Assembly (NCBI GenBank): GCA_964443365.1
Contig: CAYUCM010000016.1
Span: forward strand, 1-13,780
Reading direction: 5' to 3'
DNA: 13,780 nt
Source of the DNA: CAIJKW01 sp964443365
GTDB lineage: Bacteria > Patescibacteriota > Minisyncoccia > Phycocordibacterales > CAIZLB01
The notes beneath the pieces are model-generated. The model made no database searches and was not told where the DNA came from. It saw only the letters and a list, made by a program, of their open reading frames with translations. Both the position numbers and the translations under genes were made by a program. Positions 1 to 5,278 of this stretch are shown here, one piece after another (within the stretch, counting starts at the first letter, position 1; the number at the start of each line of letters is the position of its first letter).

Positions 1-616
1 CCAGTCTATCTCTCACCTCCCTCTTAGAAGAGTTTGCATCCACAATTTTACTTGGCACTCTTTTTAAAAATTCCATAAAACCTTCTCTTGCTCTATTGTG
101 AAAATCCAATTTTCTTTTGTCGAAATGATTTATTTCATCTTGCGATTGCATTCCCTTTCTTCTAAGTCCCTCTTCAGCAGAAACATCCAGGTAGATATAT
201 AGATCGGGTTTAATATCGTTCAAATAAAAATCTCTAACTTGCCAAAAGAAATCTTTTAATTCCCTTGCGTCCTTTCCGTAAATTTGATACGCAAAAGTTG
301 TTGAATCAAATCTATCGCTAATAACATTAATACCCTGCTCAAGCGCAGGAATAATTTTATTTTTTAAATGATCAGCTCTGGCGGCCCAAAACAATGCAAA
401 ATGAGTTTTATCATCAGCTTGTCCTGCATGCTCTGATTTTAAAATTACATTTCTAATTTCCTCAGCGTATGGAGTTCCACCGGGTTCACGCGTGATAATT
501 ATTTTGTCGCCATATATTTGAGCTAAGTCTTTTAATTGCGAACTTTTACCGGCACCCTCGCCACCTTCAAGTACTATAAATTTTCCTCTTTTAATGACTT
601 CGTTTGTTGTTTGCAT
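1..616 (-). CDS. tmk: Thymidylate kinase, 3' part cut by window edge
   Basis: Phosphorylates dTMP to dTDP with ATP, the last dedicated step toward dTTP, in the cytoplasm. The reverse-strand translation starts MQTTNEVIKRGKFIVLEGGE and runs open for 205 codons to the window edge, so only the C-terminal end is missing (family length is about 200-215 residues). Visible motifs in order are the P-loop GGEGAGKSS (about residues 18-26), the TREPGG segment with a following acidic/Arg patch (TPYAEEIR), and the SDRF motif (the DR(Y/F) signature) followed by STTFAYQ. A LDV strand and a Lys/Arg-rich lid region (EEGLRRKGMQ) come later. dut lies 38 bp upstream on the same strand, so the two dTTP-pathway enzymes are adjacent. 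The ATG at 616 is preceded by TATAAT with a 7-nt gap, which supports this start. I am confident of the family; completeness cannot be judged. Confidence 0.95.
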   Translation of the reverse strand, partial: MQTTNEVIKRGKFIVLEGGEGAGKSSQLKDLAQIYGDKIIITREPGGTPYAEEIRNVILKSEHAGQADDKTHFALFWAARADHLKNKIIPALEQGINVISDRFDSTTFAYQIYGKDARELKDFFWQVRDFYLNDIKPDLYIYLDVSAEEGLRRKGMQSQDEINHFDKRKLDFHNRAREGFMEFLKRVPSKIVDANSSKREVRDRL

Positions 617-623
617 TTTGTTT

Positions 624-629
624 ATTATA
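624..629 (-). promoter_or_regulatory. -10 box of tmk, leaderless spacing
   Basis: Read on the minus strand, a perfect TATAAT ends 7 nt before the tmk ATG (spacer AAACAAA). A -10 box usually lies 6-8 nt before the transcription start, so the mRNA would begin at or next to the start codon. No Shine-Dalgarno is visible. tmk may therefore be transcribed separately from dut as well as by read-through. The motif is seen; the leaderless reading is inference. Confidence 0.55.
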
Positions 630-654
630 TATGACTTATGGATAATTTTATATT

Positions 655-1080
655 TTATTTTATTCCTGTGGATCCAAACCGTCCGTCTCCGCGTGAAGAA
701 TCAGATAAATCGTCAACCTCTTCAAGTTCTGCAACCTCAACTGGATAAATTATAATTTGCGCCAACTTATCACCTTTTGATATTTTATGATTTTCATTTC
801 CCAAATTAATTAAATTAACATTATATTCTCCTCTATAACCCGCATCAAAGACACCACCCATTGTATGAAGTCCATATTTCATAGGAGGTCCCCCTTTGTC
901 TTTCACAATAGCAGCAAAACCTTCTGGAAATTCCATTGCAAACCCAACTGGAAAAATTTTTCTCTCCATAGGTTGAAGCTCATAGTCTTCTAGAGAATAA
1001 ACATCCATTCCAACATCTCCCGGATGAGCATATTTTGGCATGATAGCATCACTGTTTAATCTTTTGATTTTGATTTTCAT
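655..1080 (-). CDS. dut: dUTP diphosphatase (trimeric dUTPase)
   Basis: Hydrolyses dUTP to dUMP and PPi, keeping uracil out of DNA and supplying dUMP to ThyA. The 141-residue protein is of normal length for the homotrimeric family, and the five motifs can be followed. Motif 1 is GDVGMDVY (21-28). Motif 2 lies at 61-68. Motif 3 is GVFDAGYRGEYNVNL (76-90) with the catalytic Asp79 and uracil-stacking Tyr82. Motif 4 is GDKLAQIIIYP (103-113), and motif 5 is the C-terminal arm RGDGRFGSTG (130-139). Motif 2 is odd: it reads DKGGPPMK where the family usually has a Ser-Gly-Leu/Ile-Ala type loop, so the phosphate-contacting Ser is replaced by Gly. All other key residues are intact, so I expect an active enzyme. 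It lies just upstream of tmk on the same strand. The ATG is preceded by TAAAAT with a 6-nt gap. Confidence 0.95.
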   Translation of the reverse strand: MKIKIKRLNSDAIMPKYAHPGDVGMDVYSLEDYELQPMERKIFPVGFAMEFPEGFAAIVKDKGGPPMKYGLHTMGGVFDAGYRGEYNVNLINLGNENHKISKGDKLAQIIIYPVEVAELEEVDDLSDSSRGDGRFGSTGIK

Positions 1081-1086
1081 ATTTTT

Positions 1087-1092
1087 ATTTTA
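1087..1092 (-). promoter_or_regulatory. -10 box of dut, leaderless spacing
   Basis: TAAAAT on the minus strand ends exactly 6 nt (AAAAAT) before the dut ATG at 1080. There is no Shine-Dalgarno and no good -35. It falls just downstream of the hairpin at 1103-1138, so dut transcription would start directly after the terminator of the upstream hypothetical gene. Confidence 0.5.
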
Positions 1093-1102
1093 ACATACAA
1101 CA

Positions 1103-1138
1103 AACCCCGTCCCACCTTGCCAGGGGTGTTACGGGGTT
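1103..1138 (-). terminator. Hairpin terminator after the 1181-1696 gene
   Basis: Arms AACCCCGT (1103-1110) and ACGGGGTT (1131-1138) are perfectly complementary, and an inner CACC/GGTG pair on the transcript side extends the stem past a 2x2 internal loop. On the minus strand the stem is followed by a T-enriched but interrupted stretch (TGTTGTATGTT). It sits 42 bp past the stop of the hypothetical gene and just before dut, as expected for an intrinsic terminator insulating the two. The weak T-tract lowers confidence. Confidence 0.6.
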
Positions 1139-1180
1139 CTGTAATTTGGACGCGTAGGCAGTGTTGCTACAACGACACGC

Positions 1181-1696
1181 TTAGGAGACGTTGCGGGTCA
1201 TCAAGATGACATGTTCACCCAGCGCGACCTCATGAAGAGGTATGACACTTAGATGCCGTGTCCATTCAACAGTAAGATCTTCCAAAAAGGCGGGGGTATT
1301 GAACCTTGTTACATGGAACATACCATCACATCCAACAGGTGTGGAGGTTACAATTGGAAGCTCGATACCAACCAGACCTGAGGTAGCAAAATATTCACAC
1401 AAAGCCCGGAGGTGGTTTGCATTGGACCCTCGCCAACGATTTGAATCTTTCCTGAATCCACCCGGAGGCTCTCCAAAAAAAGATATCGTAACAAGAAGTT
1501 CTTTCAAGAAATCAGCAGACTGGGATTCACGCCCATCACCATCGAGCGTCATATCACGAAACCAATCTTGTCCATTTCCATGAACGGTGAATAAACCAAT
1601 CTCCAAGCCAGTTTTGCACTCGCTGGATCCTTCTAATATTCTGAAATTTTCCAAAGACTTTGGCTTAACCCTGATTAGAGACAAACTGTTTTTCAT
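1181..1696 (-). CDS. Hypothetical protein, compositionally distinct
   Basis: I do not recognise this 171-residue protein (starting MKNSLSLIRV). No signal peptide, membrane segment or catalytic motif stands out. It looks soluble, with three Cys, a Trp-rich first half (NGQDWFRD, NRWRGSNANH) and a hydrophobic C-terminal third (GIELPIVTST, PAFLEDLTVEW, ending EHVILMTRNVS). I chose the ATG at 1696 because AGAAGGA lies about 10 nt upstream; a TTG at 1705 would sit on top of that site. GC is higher than in its neighbours (50% in a 60-base sample against 33% in glyA), and it uses a Shine-Dalgarno where neighbours do not. It separates dut from glyA, and has its own hairpin terminator and a structured leader. 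This suggests acquisition by transfer. An overlapping plus-strand ORF (1242-1583) is probably its shadow. Confidence 0.7.
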   Translation of the reverse strand: MKNSLSLIRVKPKSLENFRILEGSSECKTGLEIGLFTVHGNGQDWFRDMTLDGDGRESQSADFLKELLVTISFFGEPPGGFRKDSNRWRGSNANHLRALCEYFATSGLVGIELPIVTSTPVGCDGMFHVTRFNTPAFLEDLTVEWTRHLSVIPLHEVALGEHVILMTRNVS

Positions 1697-1734
1697 AATG
1701 ATCAATTCCTTCTGTCTTGTTTTTGTGTTGATTA

Positions 1735-1762
1735 ATAATCGCTAAGACAATAATACGATTAT
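1735..1762. repeat. Short inverted repeat in the leader of the 1181-1696 gene
   Basis: ATAATCG (1735-1741) and CGATTAT (1756-1762) are perfect 7-bp arms around a 14-bp centre, 39 bp upstream of the chosen start. The size and position would suit a dimeric repressor operator or a weak RNA hairpin. I see no clear -35/-10 pair beside it. Confidence 0.35.
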
Positions 1763-1800
1763 CAATTGTGTTTCTACATAGATTTACTAAGCGACACTCG

Positions 1801-1860
1801 TCGCCACAGCCTAAAGCCTCCTAAAATCAATAAATTATAAGAAATTTTAGGCTATGGCGA
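1801..1860 (-). promoter_or_regulatory. Long hairpin with internal -10 box and Shine-Dalgarno
   Basis: TCGCCACAGCCTAAA (1801-1815) and TTTAGGCTATGGCGA (1846-1860) form a 15-bp inverted repeat with one mismatch. A second left arm (CCTAAAAT, 1820-1827) could pair instead with the right arm. Read on the minus strand, the loop holds a perfect TATAAT (1839-1834), then AGGAGG (1822-1817), then a GTG 9 nt later. That GTG opens a six-codon ORF, MATSVA-stop (1807-1787). A small palindrome GCGAC-ACTC-GTCGC (1791-1804) overlaps it. The element lies between glyA and the hypothetical gene, so it may terminate glyA, act as a regulated leader for the next gene, or both. The structure is seen; the roles are inferred. 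Confidence 0.45.
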
Positions 1861-1922
1861 AATTCACAAAATATCCAAACATAAGTATACGCCAATATTA
1901 ACAAACGCCAAGTTAACTATAA

Positions 1923-3143
1923 TTAACGTTTGTTTTTTAATATTTGATCGATTTTTATTGCAATATCTACAAAATCTTTTTCAACAAGTCCTCTTGTGGT
2001 TTCTGCCGCTGTTCCAAGTCTAATTCCAGAGGGGTCAAATGCGCTTCTCGTTTCTTTTGGTATCGTATTTTTGTTGACAATAATTCCCGATTTTTCTAAT
2101 ACAACGCTAGCCTCTTCTCCGGTTAGTCCTCCTGCGCCTTTTTCATTTTTAATTCCACCCATAAAAACATCAATCAGAATCAAATGACTATCCGTTCCTC
2201 CTGAAATTACATGCCAGCCAAATTTCATAAGTTCATTCGCTAAAACTTTTGCATTTTTCTTCACTTGTCTTGCATATTTTTTAAACGATGAGTCCTTGGC
2301 CTCTTTAAGTGCAACGGCAACTGCTGCAATTTGATTATTATGAGGACCACCTTGAAGTCCGGGGAAAACGGCTTTGTCTATTAAATCGCTAAAAGATTTT
2401 TTAGAAAAAATCATTGCACTTCTTGGACCACGCAAAGTTTTATGAACTGTAGTTGTAACAACATCAGCAAATTCAAATGGCGATGGATATTCTTTTCCCG
2501 CAACAAGCCCTGCAAAATGAGACATGTCACACATTAGAATTGTCGGTGAAAGTTTAAGCTTTTTTCTAGCCAAAGAAACAGCGCTAGTAATTTCTCTAAA
2601 CTTTTTAAAATCAACAATACGAGGATAAGCTGTGAACCCACAAACAATTAGATCAGGTAATTCTTTTTTAGCGAGCTTTTTCAAATCGTCATAATTAATC
2701 ATTTCAGTTTTTTCATCAACGCCGTATGGAATTTGTTGCCAAAACTTTCCTGTTGCAGAAACTTTATGACCATGTGTTAAATGTCCGCCATGAGAAAGCG
2801 ACATTCCCATAATCTTTCCGCCCTTAGGAACAAGCGCGAGATACACCGCCAGGTTTGCAGGAGAACCAGATAGAGGCTGAACATTTACAGACCATTCATT
2901 TGGCGAGAGATCAAACAATTTAAGCGCGCGCTCTTGTGCCAACTTTTCAATTTTATCCACAATTTCATTTCCACCATAATATCTTTTATCGGGATAGCCT
3001 TCTGAATATTTATTTGTAAGTTCTGATCCCAAGGCTTCCAATACATCCTTAGAAACAATATTTTCTGATGCAATTAAATTAATAACTTTCTTTTGACGAG
3101 TTTTTTCAGCCTGCAACAATTTCTCTATTTGAATGTCTTTCAT
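1923..3143 (-). CDS. glyA: Serine hydroxymethyltransferase
   Basis: PLP enzyme that converts serine and THF to glycine and 5,10-methylene-THF, the one-carbon donor for ThyA encoded next door. The 406-residue protein is near the usual 410-420. Conserved blocks are LIASEN (23-28), YSEGYPDKRYYGG (46-58), the LSGSPANL segment (91-98), the PLP-ring pocket CDMSHFAGL (205-213), the Schiff-base Lys235 in TTTVHKTLRGPR, and GIRLGTAAETTRG (373-385). I chose the ATG at 3143 because the protein then begins MKDIQIEKLL at the normal family start, and TACAAT ends 7 nt upstream. The in-frame ATG at 3185 would add 14 unconserved residues over the promoter. It is divergent from thyA across about 100 bp, which makes co-regulation plausible. 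A possible terminator is the hairpin at 1801-1860. Confidence 0.97.
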   Translation of the reverse strand: MKDIQIEKLLQAEKTRQKKVINLIASENIVSKDVLEALGSELTNKYSEGYPDKRYYGGNEIVDKIEKLAQERALKLFDLSPNEWSVNVQPLSGSPANLAVYLALVPKGGKIMGMSLSHGGHLTHGHKVSATGKFWQQIPYGVDEKTEMINYDDLKKLAKKELPDLIVCGFTAYPRIVDFKKFREITSAVSLARKKLKLSPTILMCDMSHFAGLVAGKEYPSPFEFADVVTTTVHKTLRGPRSAMIFSKKSFSDLIDKAVFPGLQGGPHNNQIAAVAVALKEAKDSSFKKYARQVKKNAKVLANELMKFGWHVISGGTDSHLILIDVFMGGIKNEKGAGGLTGEEASVVLEKSGIIVNKNTIPKETRSAFDPSGIRLGTAAETTRGLVEKDFVDIAIKIDQILKNKR

Positions 3144-3150
3144 GGTTCTA

Positions 3151-3156
3151 ATTGTA
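3151..3156 (-). promoter_or_regulatory. -10 box of glyA, leaderless spacing
   Basis: TACAAT on the minus strand ends 7 nt (TAGAACC) before the ATG at 3143. It supports that start over the upstream in-frame ATG at 3185, which would lie upstream of the promoter and so outside the transcript. Confidence 0.5.
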
Positions 3157-3187
3157 TCAAATGAAAACAAAAAACAAACCACCAAAT

Positions 3188-3214
3188 TAGCCTTATTTAT
3201 AGCCGATATTAGCC
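3188..3214. repeat. Three TAGCC direct repeats between glyA and thyA
   Basis: TAGCC occurs at 3188-3192, 3200-3204 and 3210-3214, two of the three as ATTAGCC, with starts 12 and 10 bp apart, close to one DNA turn. The array lies between the divergent start codons of glyA and thyA, upstream of both -10 boxes. This is where an activator or repressor shared by the two genes would bind. The repeat is seen; the regulatory role is inferred and chance is not excluded. Confidence 0.35.
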
Positions 3215-3232
3215 AATAATTTTAAATGTTTA

Positions 3233-3238
3233 TATAAT
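3233..3238 (+). promoter_or_regulatory. -10 box of thyA, leaderless spacing
   Basis: A perfect TATAAT ends exactly 6 nt (TAAGGT) before the thyA ATG. The AAGG in the gap is too close to the ATG to work as a Shine-Dalgarno, so a leaderless message is the simpler reading. Confidence 0.6.
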
Positions 3239-3244
3239 TAAGGT

Positions 3245-4180
3245 ATGAAACAATACCACGACTTACTTCAAAAAATAATGAACGAGGGTGAAGGCACAAC
3301 AGACAGAACCGGCACGGGGACTCGTGCAATTTTTGGACATCAAATGCGTTTTAATTTAGCAGACGGATTTCCCCTACTTACAACAAAAAAAGTTCCATTC
3401 AAATTAATATTAAGTGAATTGTTATGGTTTATTAAAGGTGACACAAAATTAAAAACTCTTCTTGAAAATAATAATCATATTTGGGACGAATGGCCATACA
3501 AATGGTATCTAAAAGCAGAAGGACTTCCTATTCCAAAAACTGGGAGCGATGAATGGGATGAAGGAATAAAAGCATTCACAGAGAAAATAATGAACGATGA
3601 TGAGTTTAATAAAAAATATGGAGACCTTGGGCCAGTGTACGGTTATCAATGGAGAAGTTGGCCAGACCACAAAAGAGGATCAAATGGAGAAATGATTTAT
3701 ATAGATCAGCTCGCAAAATTAATAGAGCAAATTAAAGCATCACCAGATTCTCGTCGCCTTATCGTCTCTGCATGGAACCCTGCAGATATTGACGAAATGG
3801 CCAAAGCAGGACTTCCACCATGCCACTGTCTATTTCAATTTAAAGTATTAAATGGAAAAATGTCACTTCAACTTTATCAGAGAAGTTGCGACACCTTCTT
3901 GGGTGTTCCATTTAATATCGCAAGCTATTCCCTACTTTTAATGATGGTTGCGCAAGCAACAGGTTACACTCCTCATGAATTTATTTGGACAGGAGGAGAT
4001 ACTCACATTTATTCAAATCACTTTGATCAAGTTAATGAGCAATTAGGACGAGATTTTAAAAAACTTCCAACCGTTAAAATTAATCCTGATGTAAAAAATC
4101 TTTTTGATTTTAAAATGGAAGATTTTGAGTTAGTAGATTACGATCCACATCCAGCAATTAAAGCACCGATTGCGGTTTAA
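3245..4180 (+). CDS. thyA: Thymidylate synthase
   Basis: Methylates dUMP to dTMP with 5,10-methylene-THF, releasing DHF for the DHFR encoded at 6507. The 311-residue protein has the folate/dUMP-site DRTGTGT (20-26), catalytic Cys193 in PPCHC (191-195), phosphate-binding SRRLIVSAWNP (169-179), QRSCDTFLGVPFN (212-224), HIYSNH (254-259) and the conserved C-terminus ending APIAV, which closes over the active site. It is longer than the roughly 264-residue E. coli type. The extra length is an insertion at about 85-130, like that of the Lactobacillus casei enzyme. It is divergent from glyA, which makes its cofactor. The ATG is fixed by the TATAAT ending 6 nt upstream and by the normal family N-terminus. 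Nothing looks degenerate. Confidence 0.98.
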   Translation: MKQYHDLLQKIMNEGEGTTDRTGTGTRAIFGHQMRFNLADGFPLLTTKKVPFKLILSELLWFIKGDTKLKTLLENNNHIWDEWPYKWYLKAEGLPIPKTGSDEWDEGIKAFTEKIMNDDEFNKKYGDLGPVYGYQWRSWPDHKRGSNGEMIYIDQLAKLIEQIKASPDSRRLIVSAWNPADIDEMAKAGLPPCHCLFQFKVLNGKMSLQLYQRSCDTFLGVPFNIASYSLLLMMVAQATGYTPHEFIWTGGDTHIYSNHFDQVNEQLGRDFKKLPTVKINPDVKNLFDFKMEDFELVDYDPHPAIKAPIAV

Positions 4181-4191
4181 TCCAACGGGTA

Positions 4192-4219
4192 TTGACAAGA
4201 ATAAACTAGAGACTATAAT
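4192..4219 (+). promoter_or_regulatory. Consensus sigma70-type promoter
   Basis: TTGACA (4192-4197) and TATAAT (4214-4219) are both perfect and lie 16 bp apart, just after the thyA stop. No resident gene on this strand follows. The only product would be the mini-transcript at about 4226-4285. It is the best promoter in the window and the only one with both boxes perfect. Confidence 0.75.
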
Positions 4220-4229
4220 GTAAACATAA

Positions 4230-4274
4230 ATGGGATCTCCCGTACGCCCGAGCCGTAAAAGTGCTCGGGCTTAA
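4230..4274 (+). CDS. Possible 14-residue basic peptide
   Basis: ATG at 4230 opens MGSPVRPSRKSARA and stops at TAA 4272-4274, ending just past the GC hairpin. The ATG is 10 nt after the perfect -10 box, so the message would be nearly leaderless, like resident genes. The peptide carries three Arg and one Lys and no acidic residue. The hairpin lies within the codons, so translation and termination would compete, as in an attenuator. It could equally be chance: an ORF this short has little statistical weight. Confidence 0.25.
   Translation: MGSPVRPSRKSARA
4246..4270 (+). terminator. GC-rich hairpin terminator
   Basis: Perfect 8-bp stem GCCCGAGC/GCTCGGGC with a 9-nt loop. The T-richness downstream is on the plus strand (TTAACGTTTGTTATTTT), so it fits termination of thyA read-through and of the 4192 promoter better than termination of the opposing toxin gene. 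Confidence 0.6.
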
Positions 4275-4280
4275 CGTTTG

Positions 4281-4664
4281 TTATTTTATAATATCTATTA
4301 TTCTATCTTTAATAATCAAAAAATCAGCTTTCTTTAAATAACCTATGTGTTGATCTAATCTTCTGGAATCCAAAAGTCTCAATTGAGAAATCATGACAGA
4401 TTGTTTAACATCTCTCAAAATCACTGTTACATAATATTTATTATCTTTAATTTTTGTACTCATAGGTATTCCCCAAAAAATATTATTGTTAAATTTTTTA
4501 AATATCAAAACAGGTCGACGAAAAGCCTCGCCCTTACCATTCTCTTCATCACCTATATTTTCACCAATTGAACACCAATAAACCTCCCTTTCTTTAATTT
4601 GAATAAATCTCTTCCTATTGTCTACAATTATTTTTGCGAATATCCACTCTATAAATTTTTTCAT
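4281..4664 (-). CDS. PemK/MazF-family toxin-like protein
   Basis: Likely an endoribonuclease toxin of the CcdB/PemK SH3-like fold, which cleaves mRNA and slows growth. The 127-residue protein begins with a basic/hydrophobic helix (MKKFIEWIFAKI). It then follows the family order: REVYWCSIGENIGDE (26-40, the EVWW...LG..-G.E block), RRPVLIF (49-55, the conserved RRP-V-V strand), FWGIPMSTK (63-71, the V.PLTS block), and SQLRLLDSRRL (93-103, the ...Q.R.ID..RL block). The N-terminal helix and GKGEAF insertion resemble a subfamily I associate with Patescibacteria. No antitoxin ORF of normal size sits on either side, so it appears orphan. Immediately upstream are a T-rich tract, a strong hairpin and a possible 36-residue ORF whose stop overlaps this ATG. 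The family call is from motif recognition only. Confidence 0.8.
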   Translation of the reverse strand: MKKFIEWIFAKIIVDNRKRFIQIKEREVYWCSIGENIGDEENGKGEAFRRPVLIFKKFNNNIFWGIPMSTKIKDNKYYVTVILRDVKQSVMISQLRLLDSRRLDQHIGYLKKADFLIIKDRIIDIIK

Positions 4665-4771
4665 AAATTATAAAGTAACAAAAATATATGAAATAAATAT
4701 AAAGAAAAAATAAAGTAAAGTAAAACAAAGCCTCCGATGAGCCAATGGACTAACCTTGGGCTAGTCCTCAT
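4661..4771 (-). CDS. Possible 36-residue hydrophobic ORF overlapping the toxin start
   Basis: Minus-strand ATG at 4771 opens MRTSPRLVHWLIGG, continues as a Phe/Leu/Tyr-rich stretch long enough to cross a membrane, and stops at TGA 4663-4661, which overlaps the toxin ATG as ATGA. That layout would allow translational coupling. Against it, the first half is encoded by a hairpin and the hydrophobic half by the T-rich tract behind it, which gives Phe and Leu codons in any case. There is no clear Shine-Dalgarno. A terminator or attenuator is the simpler reading. Confidence 0.2.
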   Translation of the reverse strand: MRTSPRLVHWLIGGFVLLYFIFSLYLFHIFLLLYNL

Positions 4772-4778
4772 ACGGAGG
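4731..4778 (-). terminator. Long interrupted hairpin followed by T-rich tract
   Basis: Nested pairs are CCTCCG/CGGAGG (4731-4736 with 4773-4778), ATGA/TCAT (4737-4740 with 4768-4771) and GGACTA/TAGTCC (4747-4752 with 4762-4767), around a 9-nt loop that can alternatively pair CCAA with TTGG. On the minus strand the stem is followed by CTTTGTTTTACTTTACTTTA, a terminator-like tail. It lies 67 bp upstream of the toxin gene, so it could terminate transcripts coming from the kinase side or act as an attenuator in the toxin leader. Confidence 0.5.
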
Positions 4779-4922
4779 TCTTACTTGTTATGCTATAAAT
4801 ATTATCAGATTCAAAAGTATTATCAATTTGACATAATATATAAATAATTTCCTATGTAAAAATTTGTAATATTATTTTGGTTTGTACGTTTATATATGTA
4901 GAATACAGTACATTAATAATCG

Positions 4923-5244
4923 TAAATCATGATAGAAAGTCGCATAATAATTTTCTGAACAAGAAATAGTGCATGCATGAAAGTTAATAGGAATGATTAA
5001 TGTAGTTATAAGGAACAAATTACAGCATTGTTCACAAGTGGGTGTAAATAAACTGAATCACCCTGTACGCAAATACATATAAATATTTAAACTGCAGTCT
5101 AAATATTTATATAGTGCACATTGGACAAGTTGGTGGTGATTTTCCGCCAGTCCATACAAGCATAGATGCAAGTATCAAAAATAAAAACTGATAAAATCCC
5201 TTATTTGTGAGTAAAACTCAATCTCACCTTTCTATCATGGTTTA
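4923..5244 (+). other. Gene-free stretch with closing 17-bp inverted repeat (RNA or MITE-like)
   Basis: From 4782 to 5278 I see no credible ORF. Within this stretch TAAATCATGATAGAAAG (4923-4939) pairs with CTTTCTATCATGGTTTA (5228-5244). The single mismatch becomes a G-U pair in plus-strand RNA. Inside are GGGTG/CACCC (5040-5044 with 5059-5063), a 36-bp palindrome (5077-5112), TGGAC-GGTGG/CCGCC-GTCCA (5122-5154, again needing one G-U in plus-strand RNA) and TGAGT-aaa-ACTCA (5208-5220). It could be a structured RNA of about 320 nt closed by a terminal stem, or a small non-autonomous transposon with terminal repeats. It matches none of the RNase P, tmRNA or SRP RNA core motifs that I looked for. 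No consensus promoter sits directly upstream; TTGACA at 4828-4833 lacks a good -10. Confidence 0.35.
5077..5112. repeat. 36-bp near-perfect palindrome
   Basis: ATATAAATATTTA (5077-5089) and TAAATATTTATAT (5100-5112) are perfect 13-bp arms. Between them ACTGCAGT (5091-5098) is itself a palindrome, leaving only the 5090/5099 pair mismatched. It is too AT-rich for a terminator and has no T-tract. An operator, a cruciform or a helix of a larger RNA are possible. Confidence 0.6.
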
Positions 5245-5278
5245 GGATTCGTTTTTGATCAATAAACAAAGTAACAAG

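Larger units (their letters stand above)
4226..4285 (+). ncRNA. Candidate small RNA ending in a GC hairpin
   Basis: The predicted transcript starts about 7 nt after the consensus -10 and ends at the hairpin GCCCGAGC (4246-4253), CGTAAAAGT loop, GCTCGGGC (4263-4270). The hairpin is followed by a T-rich but interrupted stretch (TTAACGTTTGTTATTTT). A short GGGATCTCCC motif (4232-4241) could form a second small stem. The RNA would be about 55-60 nt and converges on the 3' end of the PemK-like toxin gene (stop at 4281), so read-through would be antisense to it. The hairpin may also just serve as the thyA terminator. The 14-codon ORF inside is listed separately. Confidence 0.45.

Noticed and set aside
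1242..1583. 113-codon plus-strand ORF opposite the 1181-1696 gene
   Set aside because: It has no promoter or Shine-Dalgarno. The minus-strand frame is longer, has AGAAGGA at its start and a hairpin at its end, so this is most likely its antisense shadow.
4923..5244. RNase P RNA, tmRNA or SRP RNA
   Set aside because: I looked for the RNase P core (GAGGAAAGTCC and ACAGAAA types), a tmRNA tag ORF with tRNA-like ends, and the SRP GGAAG-type apical loop, and found none.
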